25,333 nt of DNA from an uncultured Sphingobacteriales bacterium (GTDB lineage Bacteria; Bacteroidota; Bacteroidia; Chitinophagales; Chitinophagaceae): the NCBI GenBank assembly GCA_946479435.1, contig CAMLFX010000041.1, positions 1 to 25,333 of the forward strand. The letters are read 5' to 3'. A program made the translations under genes and the position numbers. The notes under the pieces are model-generated. The model was given only the letters and a program-made list of their open reading frames with translations, was not told the origin of the DNA and searched no databases. Shown here in pieces: positions 1 to 6,084 of this stretch (within the stretch, counting starts at the first letter, position 1; each line of letters starts with the position of its first letter).

Positions 1-179
1 AACAGGATAAAAACAAAGCATCGGAGCAAAAGAAAAAAACCGACCCGCAGGAAGATGAAAAGGACGGGAACATTTTCGGTGAGGCGTTCGATAAGGTATT
101 TGGCAATAAAGACGGTGAGGGATCGGTAAGTGACGACGATGCCAACGACCCCGACAAACAAGGCAGCTTGAAAGACTAA
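1..179 (+). CDS. C-terminal end of an unidentified protein (partial)
   Basis: An open frame runs from the window start to a TAA at 177-179 and encodes about 58 residues; the start lies outside. The visible tail is very hydrophilic, rich in Lys, Asp, Glu, Asn and Gly (for example SEQKKKTDPQEDEKDG), with one short more hydrophobic patch (IFGEAFDKVFG). It has no signal peptide, membrane segment or catalytic motif, so it looks like a disordered C-terminal extension. A strong terminator follows at 189-220, which supports a real gene end here. I do not recognise the family, and function cannot be assigned from this fragment. Confidence 0.6.
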   Translation, partial: QDKNKASEQKKKTDPQEDEKDGNIFGEAFDKVFGNKDGEGSVSDDDANDPDKQGSLKD

Positions 180-188
180 GCTGCTACA

Positions 189-220
189 ATATAAAAGCTC
201 CTAATTGGGAGCTTTTATAT
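189..220 (+). terminator. Intrinsic terminator after the partial gene
   Basis: A perfect 13-bp stem (189-201 with 208-220) and a 6-nt loop lie 10 nt after the stop codon. The right arm carries the T-rich run (CTTTTATATTT) expected of a rho-independent terminator. Confidence 0.8.
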
Positions 221-265
221 TTCGAACATTGACGAAAAATGGCTTTCTTTGCGAAAATTTTCAAT

Positions 266-1075
266 ATGATAAAGACTATAATCCCAATCTTACTATGCAC
301 CACAATCCTTTTAGGATGTGGTAAAAAGGATAACACAATTATTACACAACCAACGAACCCTCCTACAAACCCTGTAGTAAAAGAGGATTCAACTTACTTG
401 CTGGCGGGGCTTCTCGACCTTACATTTGATAAACCAGTTCAGACTAAAGAGCAACTTGTAGCTGTAAGCCCGCTTACCTCTACTCAAAAAAGAATAACCT
501 TAAGCCTGGAAGGTTTACCCCAGGGTGTAACCGCTACGTTTACTCCTATAAGCGGTACAATGCCGTTTACCTCAGAACTAATGATAAGTAACAATTTTGG
601 CAAAACCGGTACTTATGATATAAAGTTGAAAGGTACCGCTGAAGATGGCTTAACAAAATCCGTAGGTTTTAAGATCACTTTGCCTAAATATGCCTGCTAT
701 GAACAACTTGCATCGGCTACACATTTTACAACTTATGATGACAAGGGGCAAGAAATTGGTTCTGCTGTTATGGAATGGTATGCGAATGAATTTACAATAA
801 GCGGCGTATATCTTGAAAGCTTTGGAAGTGGTCAGGGAGCATACTATAGTTATATTGCCGATCTGTCAGGCAGCGTTGATTGCAACAAAAGCACCATGAC
901 TATTCCATATCAACAAATGGGAATGGTTAATTCAAGTTCAAGTGGTGATGTACCTTACTATTCTCTAACTGCAACCGGCACATTTAACCTAACAGAAAAA
1001 ACAATAGTTATAAATATTACAGCAGTATCTGACATGGGTAAAACTATAAAACGTACGCTGAAAACAAATTTTTAA
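266..1075 (+). CDS. Secreted lipoprotein with an Ig-like/PKD-like region, unknown function
   Basis: This predicts a surface or periplasmic lipoprotein of 269 residues. From the ATG at 266 there is a classic lipoprotein signal: Lys3, a hydrophobic stretch, and lipobox LLGC with Cys18, followed by GKKD. An in-frame ATG at 239 would add nine residues before the signal (278 aa); I prefer 266 because the signal peptide is then compact. After a Thr/Pro/Asn-rich linker, the region around residues 45-145 has beta-sandwich character (GLPQGVTATFTPISGT, then GTYDIKLKGTAEDG), resembling the Ig-like modules of Bacteroidota surface proteins. The last about 120 residues form another beta-rich region I do not recognise. 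It stands alone between two terminators. The lipoprotein call is firm; the function is unknown. Confidence 0.8.
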   Translation: MIKTIIPILLCTTILLGCGKKDNTIITQPTNPPTNPVVKEDSTYLLAGLLDLTFDKPVQTKEQLVAVSPLTSTQKRITLSLEGLPQGVTATFTPISGTMPFTSELMISNNFGKTGTYDIKLKGTAEDGLTKSVGFKITLPKYACYEQLASATHFTTYDDKGQEIGSAVMEWYANEFTISGVYLESFGSGQGAYYSYIADLSGSVDCNKSTMTIPYQQMGMVNSSSSGDVPYYSLTATGTFNLTEKTIVINITAVSDMGKTIKRTLKTNF

Positions 1076-1095
1076 TAGGAATCTAATAATAAACT

Positions 1096-1122
1096 AAAGC
1101 GCCCGCAATTTGCGGGCGCTTT
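1096..1122. terminator. Bidirectional terminator between convergent genes
   Basis: A 13-bp GC-rich inverted repeat (AAAGCGCCCGCAA / TTGCGGGCGCTTT) around a single central T lies between the stop codons of the converging lipoprotein genes at 1075 and 1152. It has A runs on the left and T runs on the right, so it can terminate from both sides. Confidence 0.8.
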
Positions 1123-1151
1123 CATTATATTATAAAGTTTGGGTTGCACAA

Positions 1152-1724
1152 TTATTGTTGTTGTTGCTGCTGTTGTTGCTCTTCTTTCTTTTTACGTTCA
1201 GCATCTATTATAGCACCTGTACCTAAACCCACTGCCGCACCGCCCAAACCACCTATAATGGCACCTTTACCTTTTTTATCGCTGATTAAAGCACCACCCA
1301 ATGCGCCGGCACCTGCACCTATTAAAGCACCTGTAGCTTTAGAGCTCCAACGTTTCTTTTGCGCAGGAGTTGCGTTAGCAGGAGGCTGTGTGGCTACTGC
1401 GTTATTTGGAGCTGTGTTGTAGTTGTTAGTAGTACTAGTGTAGGTACTACCTCCGCCACCCGAACGACCCGATGAACCACCACCCGACCTGCGCGATGAA
1501 CCTGAACTTACTACTGCCTGCTGTTGCTGTTTGGCGCTCATAATAGAGTCTTGCCTTATGGCTTCAGCTTCGGCCATTGCCTGGTTCATGCTATCTATAA
1601 CCTGTTGCCTGGCTATTTCATTCTGCATCGAATCGATAGTACGTTGCTGTGCTTCTTTTTCGGCGTTATGCCCGCACGACGCTATTGAAAACGCTATGCC
1701 CGCTATTAATGCTATCTTTTTCAT
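1152..1724 (-). CDS. Glycine-zipper lipoprotein with polyglutamine tail
   Basis: The protein has 190 residues and starts at a clear ATG. The N-terminus is a lipoprotein signal (MKKIALIAGIAFSIASC, lipidated Cys17). Residues about 22-66 are Ala/Glu/Gln/Met-rich and probably helical or coiled-coil. Residues 73-125 are a Ser/Gly/Arg then Thr/Asn/Pro low-complexity linker. Residues 132-173 form a glycine zipper (TGALIGAGAGALGGALIS, then GAIIGGLGGAAVGLGTGAII), a motif of envelope and outer-membrane-associated lipoproteins that pack or insert into membranes. The chain ends KKKEE plus eight consecutive Gln encoded by mixed CAA/CAG codons. Three short genes lie just upstream on the same strand (61-nt gap), so co-transcription is possible. 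The precise role is unknown; envelope maintenance or stress response is a family-based guess. Confidence 0.8.
   Translation of the reverse strand: MKKIALIAGIAFSIASCGHNAEKEAQQRTIDSMQNEIARQQVIDSMNQAMAEAEAIRQDSIMSAKQQQQAVVSSGSSRRSGGGSSGRSGGGGSTYTSTTNNYNTAPNNAVATQPPANATPAQKKRWSSKATGALIGAGAGALGGALISDKKGKGAIIGGLGGAAVGLGTGAIIDAERKKKEEQQQQQQQQ
1155..1178 (-). repeat. CAA/CAG trinucleotide run (8 units)
   Basis: Eight uninterrupted glutamine codons immediately precede the stop of the glycine-zipper lipoprotein gene. Mixed CAA and CAG units reduce slippage compared with a pure repeat, but whole-codon length variation is possible. Confidence 0.7.
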
Positions 1725-1784
1725 AATTTATATATTGTTGATGCTAGTACCTGTTGAAAAATTATGCCAGCCCGGGCAAAAAGA

Positions 1785-2060
1785 CTAACCGATTGAAATT
1801 GAATTGCTTGCGGGGATTGGATTTTTTAGTGCCAGTTCTGCCTTAATACATACGTCCACCTCGTCCCACACCAGGCACCTGTGCTGCGTATCCCAAAGGG
1901 TGCAAACCGTCTGTAGTTTGGTTTCCAGGCACATGTTGTCATACGCGTCCGACTCCAGCGTTATTGTCCTGTAATAATCATCGCTACCCACAATCACCCT
2001 TTCTGCAATGCGGGTATTATCCTTATCCATAAGGTAACGTTTGTCCTTGCTCAGGTACAT
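1785..2060 (-). CDS. Short hypothetical protein (third of a three-gene cluster)
   Basis: I do not recognise this 91-residue protein. The ATG at 2060 gives MYLSKDKRYLMDKDNT; an in-frame GTG at 2075 would add five residues and sits 5 nt after the upstream gene, so it could be used by coupled translation. It is soluble, with no signal peptide or membrane segment. It is rich in charged and hydroxyl residues with a beta-strand-like pattern and has three Cys (in NMCLETKLQTVCTLW and HRCLVW) plus a further Cys in VDVCIK. It is the last of three closely spaced short minus-strand genes (gaps about 30 and 5-20 nt), and the glycine-zipper lipoprotein gene follows. Low confidence in function, moderate that it is coding. 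Confidence 0.5.
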   Translation of the reverse strand: MYLSKDKRYLMDKDNTRIAERVIVGSDDYYRTITLESDAYDNMCLETKLQTVCTLWDTQHRCLVWDEVDVCIKAELALKNPIPASNSISIG

Positions 2061-2080
2061 TACTTTCTCTTTCACGGGGG

Positions 2081-2371
2081 TTAATTTTTATTGCTGCTAT
2101 ACCACCAGTTGTTTTCGGTAAGCATATCGGCCGATTTTATAAACAGCCGTCTTACATCGCCCGGTGATGCATACGCGGGAACGGTATGATCGGGAGCTAC
2201 AAGCTCCAATACATTGTATATACTTATTGCCCTTATTTCAAAAACATCGGTATTGTGCGGCTGGCTGTCATCGAATTTATCGGTTGGTATGCCATTGGTA
2301 GGAAATCTTGTAATGATATCGCCTTTGTTAAGGTTGGATAATTGAAGTGCCGTATCTATTTTTTTATACAT
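2081..2371 (-). CDS. Short hypothetical protein (second of a three-gene cluster)
   Basis: This is a 96-residue protein of unknown family with an ATG start. The beginning (MYKKIDTALQLSNLNKGDII) is followed by TRFPTNGIPTDKFDD, an EIRAISIYNVLEL strand-like stretch and a C-terminal NNWWYSSNKN. There is no signal peptide, membrane helix or recognisable catalytic motif; the sequence suggests a small soluble alpha/beta protein. It lies 30 nt after the preceding short gene and just before the next, all on the minus strand, which suggests one transcript. Codon use resembles the flanking genes, arguing against very recent import. Confidence 0.55.
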   Translation of the reverse strand: MYKKIDTALQLSNLNKGDIITRFPTNGIPTDKFDDSQPHNTDVFEIRAISIYNVLELVAPDHTVPAYASPGDVRRLFIKSADMLTENNWWYSSNKN

Positions 2372-2401
2372 TAGGTTATGCCGGTGGCATATTTAGCTGC
2401 G

Positions 2402-2707
2402 TTATTCTATTTTGTTATGTTCCATCTTCATTATTTCGCGGTATGCTTTATCAACAAACTGTACTGCATCGAAATTCCGCACCTGCATATCGTCGGAAAA
2501 AAGCTGCATATAGCTTTTGCCAACCATAACAGAACGTATCTGGAACTTGCGCAATTGCAACCAGGCCGGTGCATGGAAAGCCCCTAACGATATACTGCAG
2601 GCTATTGTATGAATATCTTCTTCAACAGATACTGAATATGAAAGTGGTATATCCAGCATTTCGTTATTTACCTTATGGGTAATCATAATGTCTTTACTCA
2701 TTATCAT
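2402..2707 (-). CDS. Short hypothetical protein (first of a three-gene cluster)
   Basis: This 101-residue protein starts at the first in-frame ATG (2707); a second ATG at 2701 gives the neat start MSKDIMITHKVNN, and a GTG at 2728 is a longer option. It is soluble with no signal peptide. A beta-rich N-terminal half (LDIPLSYSVSVEEDIHTIAC) is followed by a stretch with paired aromatic and charged residues and a helical C-terminus (FVDKAYREIMKMEHNKIE). I recognise no family. It heads the three-gene minus-strand cluster; its promoter would lie in the 2708-2800 region, where I see no clear consensus. Confidence 0.5.
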   Translation of the reverse strand: MIMSKDIMITHKVNNEMLDIPLSYSVSVEEDIHTIACSISLGAFHAPAWLQLRKFQIRSVMVGKSYMQLFSDDMQVRNFDAVQFVDKAYREIMKMEHNKIE

Positions 2708-3050
2708 GAATTTTATTATTGATCGCACTGCAAGGGCTCTGTTAAAGCCATGAATGGACTAGTTACAAGAAGATTTTGAGTTACCCTAACCGGAGATAAT
2801 TTCAAAAAAGAATCGTGTGCCTGATAAACATCCTTTTAGGGGGGAAGCCGGAAAATGGTTAAACGCACATAGCAAGGTTTAGATTGCTATAGTGTAATGT
2901 ACGTGTATTATATGACTATAGCTAATTTAATAAAAGGGGCGGCCTTAACCATCTAAAAAAAAGAAAAAAACATTAAGTTGAAAAATTATATCAATTAATA
3001 AGTATTTATCACTATCTTTACTTTTTATTAATTTTTTAGAATTCAATTCA
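2708..3050. other. Gene-free stretch holding the cold-shock gene leader
   Basis: No convincing gene is present. The left part is the upstream region of the minus-strand short-gene cluster. The right part (about 2930-3050) is very AT-rich with long A runs and precedes the cold-shock gene. An 8-bp inverted repeat occurs at 2886-2922. I could not place a full TTG/TAnnTTTG promoter: the best -7-like match is TATCTTTA at 3013, and the nearest TTG (2978) is too far away for it. Confidence 0.5.
2886..2922 (+). promoter_or_regulatory. Hairpin upstream of the cold-shock gene
   Basis: GCTATAGT (2886-2893) pairs perfectly with ACTATAGC (2915-2922), and an inner TAAT/ATTA pair extends the structure. It lies about 130 nt before the cold-shock start codon. 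It could be part of a structured 5' leader or a protein-binding site; the sequence alone does not decide. Confidence 0.35.
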
Positions 3051-3242
3051 ATGCAAGAAGGAAAAGTAAAGTTCTTCAATGAAACTAAAGGTTTTGGTTT
3101 CATTACACCGAATGACGGTAGTGCGGACATTTTTGTACACGTTTCTGGTCTTATCGATGAAATACGCGAAAACAGCCAGGTAAGCTACGAAGTACAAAAT
3201 GGCCAAAAAGGTTTAAATGCAGTTAATGTAAGAGTAATCTAA
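3051..3242 (+). CDS. Cold-shock domain protein (CspA family)
   Basis: This small single-domain nucleic-acid chaperone has 63 residues, close to the usual 64-70. It shows the complete cold-shock fold signature: MQEGKVKFFNETKGFGFITP contains the RNP1 motif (KGFGFI, residues 13-18), and DIFVHVS (about 26-32) is RNP2. The conserved aromatic residues bind single-stranded RNA or DNA. Such proteins melt RNA secondary structure and often act after a temperature drop or in fast growth. It is monocistronic, between a long AT-rich leader and a strong terminator at 3263-3294, an arrangement typical of csp genes whose own mRNA leader controls expression. The family call is certain; which paralogue it is cannot be told. 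Confidence 0.95.
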   Translation: MQEGKVKFFNETKGFGFITPNDGSADIFVHVSGLIDEIRENSQVSYEVQNGQKGLNAVNVRVI

Positions 3243-3262
3243 TTTTCTATATTTATCTTTGC

Positions 3263-3294
3263 AGCGGGTATCACTAAGTGATACCCGCTTTTTT
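3263..3294 (+). terminator. Terminator of the cold-shock gene
   Basis: A 13-bp perfect stem (AGCGGGTATCACT / AGTGATACCCGCT) around one central A is followed by six T. It lies 20 nt after the stop codon and also faces the converging exonuclease III gene. Confidence 0.85.
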
Positions 3295-3300
3295 ATTGCC

Positions 3301-4077
3301 CTATTCGTCTTTTATCTCTATCCAAACCGGGCCGTGGTCGCTGGTCTTCTCCCATCCCCTTACCTGCCTGTCAACCCCCGCATTTAGCAACCGTTTATCC
3401 ATTGCTTTGTTGAGCAAAAAATGATCGATACGAAGACCTGCATTACGTTCATAAGCATTGCGGAAATAATCCCAAAAAGTGTAAATGACTTCATCGGGGT
3501 ATAATTTACGAATGGCATCCGTCCACCCTTGTGCCATAAGCTTTTGAAATGCGGCCCGTGTTTCCGGCCTGAAAAGCGCATCGTTCACCCAACGTTCGGG
3601 TTTATATACATCCAGTTCGTTGGGCATTACATTATAGTCGCCGCAGACAACCACCGGTGTTTTTAATTTGACTAACTCTGCAGTGTGTATTGCTAGCCTC
3701 TCAAACCAGCGTAGTTTATAATCGAACTTGGGCCCCGGAGCCGGATTACCATTAGGTAAGTATAGACAAGCTACATGTATGCCATTCACCATCGCTTCAA
3801 TATAACGACTATGCTCATCTTCAGGATCGCCCGGTAACACACGGCCTATTTCTTCTATCTCTGCGTCGCGCGCAAGTATTGCTACGCCATTCCAGCTTTT
3901 TTGCCCGTGCCATATAGCATTATAGCCAGCATCGTTTATTGCCTGCAAAGGAAATTTTTCCTGTGGGGCTTTTAACTCTTGCAGACAAACTACATCGGGC
4001 GCTGTTTCATTTAACCAGCGTAGCAATACCGGTAGGCGGCCATTAACACCGTTAACGTTATATGTAGCTATTTTCAT
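3301..4077 (-). CDS. xth: Exodeoxyribonuclease III (AP endonuclease)
   Basis: This 258-residue Mg-dependent base-excision-repair nuclease cleaves at abasic sites and degrades 3' ends. It has all ExoIII-family landmarks: TYNVNG (Asn7), LQELK (metal ligand Glu34), NGVAIL, CLYLPNG (Tyr106), CGDYNV (Asp147 and Asn149), RIDHFLLN (about 216-223) and the C-terminal SDHGPVWIEI (Asp247 and catalytic His248). The length matches bacterial Xth/ExoA enzymes, so it is full length and apparently active. It is cytoplasmic with no signal peptide. The Ser/Thr-rich lipoprotein gene lies 80 nt upstream on the same strand; that gap is long enough for an own promoter, so a functional link is doubtful. Confidence 0.95.
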   Translation of the reverse strand: MKIATYNVNGVNGRLPVLLRWLNETAPDVVCLQELKAPQEKFPLQAINDAGYNAIWHGQKSWNGVAILARDAEIEEIGRVLPGDPEDEHSRYIEAMVNGIHVACLYLPNGNPAPGPKFDYKLRWFERLAIHTAELVKLKTPVVVCGDYNVMPNELDVYKPERWVNDALFRPETRAAFQKLMAQGWTDAIRKLYPDEVIYTFWDYFRNAYERNAGLRIDHFLLNKAMDKRLLNAGVDRQVRGWEKTSDHGPVWIEIKDE

Positions 4078-4157
4078 TAGAATATTAATGGATAAAGATA
4101 AACAGCATCAGCCTAATACCATTTATAGAGTCCCGTTTATGGCCTTTATAAATAAGT

Positions 4158-4631
4158 TTACCTGCCCGGAACTGCCCTAATCGACGTATCGCCGTAGGTA
4201 TGTAGTGGCTTACGCTTTTTGAATTGTTTATCGTCAAGGTTAAGTGGCTTTGGTGGATCTTGCACATCGGAATTATAATGCCCGGTTTTTTCAAGAGTAG
4301 TACGTGTATCAACCGGTGTTGGTTTACGGTTGGCAGATGTGTTGTTGATATTGCTTGTATTGCTATTTGAAGTATTGCTGCTATTTCCTGCAGACATATT
4401 GCTACCTGAACCAGTATTACCGGCTTTGCTGCCAGGGCTAGTATTTATACCTGATGAGGAAGCTGCCGTACTATCGGCAGATGAGGCCATCCCTGTACTG
4501 TCAACAGGTATAGTTGAAGATTCCATTATGGTAGTAGAATCGGTGGTAGTTGTGGTTTCTTCACTTGAATTATTTTGACAGGCCGCCATTAGTACAACCG
4601 GTAAAAACAATATCATCGTTATTTTTTTCAT
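4158..4631 (-). CDS. Ser/Thr/Asn-rich low-complexity lipoprotein
   Basis: The predicted envelope lipoprotein has 157 residues. Residues 1-18 (MKKITMILFLPVVLMAAC) form a signal peptide with lipobox MAAC and lipidated Cys18. The rest is strikingly low in complexity: a Thr/Ser run (EETTTTTDSTT), then Ser/Ala/Gly/Asn-rich sequence to about residue 100, and a C-terminal Lys/Pro/Asp segment with KPLNLDDKQFKKRKPL. No folded domain is visible, so it may be a surface tether or spacer with glycosylatable hydroxyl residues (inference). It lies 102 nt after the outer-membrane barrel gene with a terminator between, so it is probably transcribed separately. Confidence 0.75.
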   Translation of the reverse strand: MKKITMILFLPVVLMAACQNNSSEETTTTTDSTTIMESSTIPVDSTGMASSADSTAASSSGINTSPGSKAGNTGSGSNMSAGNSSNTSNSNTSNINNTSANRKPTPVDTRTTLEKTGHYNSDVQDPPKPLNLDDKQFKKRKPLHTYGDTSIRAVPGR

Positions 4632-4680
4632 GACGTACTTTTTTTAATAAACATAAAAATTCAATGCCAGCGCAAAAAAA

Positions 4681-4718
4681 ATATGAGATACCATACTTAT
4701 AAACACGGTATCTCATAT
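4681..4718 (-). terminator. Terminator of the beta-barrel gene
   Basis: A perfect 12-bp stem (ATATGAGATACC / GGTATCTCATAT) has a 14-nt loop. Read on the minus strand, the hairpin is followed by a run of T (from the A run just left of 4681), 16 nt after the stop codon of the barrel gene. Confidence 0.75.
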
Positions 4719-4733
4719 AGAAGATTAAAAATA

Positions 4734-5510
4734 TTAGCGATTGAACATATAGCTCACACCTACGGAGTAACCTATGTTCTTTAAAGACGGGTTGCTATTA
4801 TTTACAGTAGAGGGCAGTGATGGCTCATAGTTTGCAACGTTATCGCTTTGCACAATATTCATCAAACCCATATCAATGCCAGCCTTTGCAGTAAACCCGC
4901 TAGCTAATTCAAAACCCAGCACACCGGTTAAGCCCGCATCAAAACGTTTCAGGTCATCGGTTGCATCGTTACCAATAGTTAATTTCTTATGTGTCTCATC
5001 GCTTTGAAGAGCAATGGCATTACCATTTATTTCATTCTTTACGGTGTACTTAGCATCAGCAAAAAGAAGAGCGGAAGCGTAACCACCCACACCAACTATA
5101 ATACTACCAGATTCACCTACATGTATTTTATATACTACGTTCAGCGGAATTTGTACATAGTTTAAAGTGTTTTTGTTCTTCACCTGTACGTGATGCTCCA
5201 AACCTTCGTTACCCATATACGAGAAATTACGCTCTTGCTGGCCGCCTTTCATTGTGTAAATAAGTGCCGGCTGTATGCTCCAGTTTTTATTCAGCATCCA
5301 ATCGCCCTGCAAACCGCCATAGAAACCCACCTTACCTTGGTTATATGTAGTTTCACCTTCATAATCATCTAATTGTTGATTCAAGCTGACCCCGGCAGTT
5401 ACGCCCCATTTAAAGCCGCTTTCTTTTGTTGCCTTAGCATCTTGTGCCATTGCACTTACACTTATTAATCCAGTTGCTAAAAGAATACCAATCGTTTTCA
5501 TTTTTGTCAT
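4734..5510 (-). CDS. PorT-like outer-membrane beta-barrel protein
   Basis: The protein has 258 residues from the ATG at 5510; an ATG at 5501 is equally possible and gives the tidy signal peptide MKTIGILLATGLISVSAMAQ. The mature part begins with a short linker and GFKWGVTAGVSLNQQ. It then alternates strands of amphipathic character with Gly/aromatic ends (GKVGFYGGLQGDWML, NWSIQPALIYTMKGG, LNYVQIPLNVVYKI, SIIVGVGGYASALLFADA) and ends in NIGYSVGVSYMFNR with a C-terminal aromatic-X-Arg strand. This is the pattern of the Bacteroidota 'outer membrane protein beta-barrel'/PorT-family group, usually an eight-stranded barrel. The specific substrate or partner is unknown. It is monocistronic, with its own terminator. 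Confidence 0.85.
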   Translation of the reverse strand: MTKMKTIGILLATGLISVSAMAQDAKATKESGFKWGVTAGVSLNQQLDDYEGETTYNQGKVGFYGGLQGDWMLNKNWSIQPALIYTMKGGQQERNFSYMGNEGLEHHVQVKNKNTLNYVQIPLNVVYKIHVGESGSIIVGVGGYASALLFADAKYTVKNEINGNAIALQSDETHKKLTIGNDATDDLKRFDAGLTGVLGFELASGFTAKAGIDMGLMNIVQSDNVANYEPSLPSTVNNSNPSLKNIGYSVGVSYMFNR

Positions 5511-5591
5511 ATTTGATTCGAAACACAACTATAAAAGTCCGTGCCATGACATTGTTTTGAATTTATTTTAACACAATATGAACTGCCCGAT

Positions 5592-5614
5592 ATTGTAAAT
5601 TGATAATTGACAAT
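5592..5614. promoter_or_regulatory. Operator-like inverted repeat between divergent genes
   Basis: ATTGTAAATT (5592-5601) and AATTGACAAT (5605-5614) form a 10-bp inverted repeat with one mismatch around GAT. It lies between the divergent starts of the barrel gene and the small membrane protein gene. It could be a regulator site or a short dispersed intergenic repeat. Confidence 0.35.
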
Positions 5615-5668
5615 GTAGTACGATACCGTTTTTTCACCCTTTTACTTTTAAATTTTATGTAGAGTTTT

Positions 5669-5676
5669 TAAATTTG
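5669..5676 (+). promoter_or_regulatory. -7 element TAAATTTG of the small membrane protein gene
   Basis: This is a perfect match to the Bacteroidota -7 consensus TAnnTTTG. No TTG is found at the right distance upstream. It ends only 3 nt before the proposed ATG at 5680, so the transcript would be nearly leaderless, or the true start is a later codon. Confidence 0.35.
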
Positions 5677-5679
5677 CAC

Positions 5680-5925
5680 ATGCCACGGCGTAAACCATAC
5701 CATCCTTATCGCAACATCAGGCTAAACCGAAGGCCCGGCAATCGGCCGGCCGCTCCCGTAATTCCCCCACCCCTGTTCTATCAAAAAAGCCATCAACACT
5801 CTACCAGTCCCGGCTTTGCTTTATTTGTTATTATCTGTGCTTTTGCAATGATTGTTGGTGGCCTTGTATATATGCTTACTAACAACGCTACAGATGTTGA
5901 ATTGATGAAAAGCCTGATACAATAG
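5680..5925 (+). CDS. Small basic, proline-rich single-pass membrane protein
   Basis: The protein has 81 residues from the ATG at 5680 (a TTG two codons earlier is in frame). The first about 35 residues are Arg/Pro/His/Asn-rich (RRKPYHPYRNIRLNRRPG, then PAAPVIPPP) and presumably cytoplasmic by the positive-inside rule. Residues about 46-68 form one hydrophobic helix (FALFVIICAFAMIVGGLVYML), then a short polar tail follows. I recognise no family. It stands alone ahead of efp with 159 nt between, so it probably has its own transcript. It could be a small envelope-complex subunit, but nothing proves that. Confidence 0.6.
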   Translation: MPRRKPYHPYRNIRLNRRPGNRPAAPVIPPPLFYQKSHQHSTSPGFALFVIICAFAMIVGGLVYMLTNNATDVELMKSLIQ

Positions 5926-6055
5926 TTTAAAATTATGGTACTTTTTGTGTGTTTTAAGGGGAAAATCATCCATAAATAGCCATTTCTGTTGCCATTTACG
6001 CCAAAAAGTTTACAAAACAACCCTTATTTGCGTTTCTGAATTTGGGTAATATGAT

Positions 6056-6063
6056 TACTTTTG
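6056..6063 (+). promoter_or_regulatory. -7 element TACTTTTG of efp
   Basis: This is a perfect TAnnTTTG match 21 nt before the efp ATG. Candidate TTG triplets lie at 6028-6030 (25-nt spacer) and 6042-6044 (11-nt spacer), neither ideal. Confidence 0.45.
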
Positions 6064-6084
6064 CTGTCCGTACAAAAACACTTT

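Noticed and set aside
1144..1422. 92-codon plus-strand frame beginning with a polycysteine run
   Set aside because: It is the complement of the polyglutamine tail and glycine zipper of the lipoprotein gene; the Cys and Pro/Ala runs are artefacts of that repeat.
3013..3020. TATCTTTA as the promoter of the cold-shock gene
   Set aside because: It has one mismatch to TAnnTTTG and the nearest TTG is 32 nt upstream rather than 19-23, so I do not call it.
4085..4312. 75-codon minus-strand frame overlapping the lipoprotein C-terminus and the gap before xth
   Set aside because: It overlaps the lipoprotein in another frame, has no plausible signal or motif, and ends only 7 nt before xth by chance.
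4330..4578. Hydrophobic Leu/Val-rich plus-strand frame resembling a membrane protein
   Set aside because: It is antisense to the Ser/Thr/Asn-rich part of the lipoprotein at 4158-4631; complement of Ser/Asn/Thr codons yields Leu/Val codons.
6061..6084. Upstream TTG start for efp
   Set aside because: It would fall in the -7 promoter element and add eight residues not found in the family; the ATG at 6085 gives the usual N-terminus.
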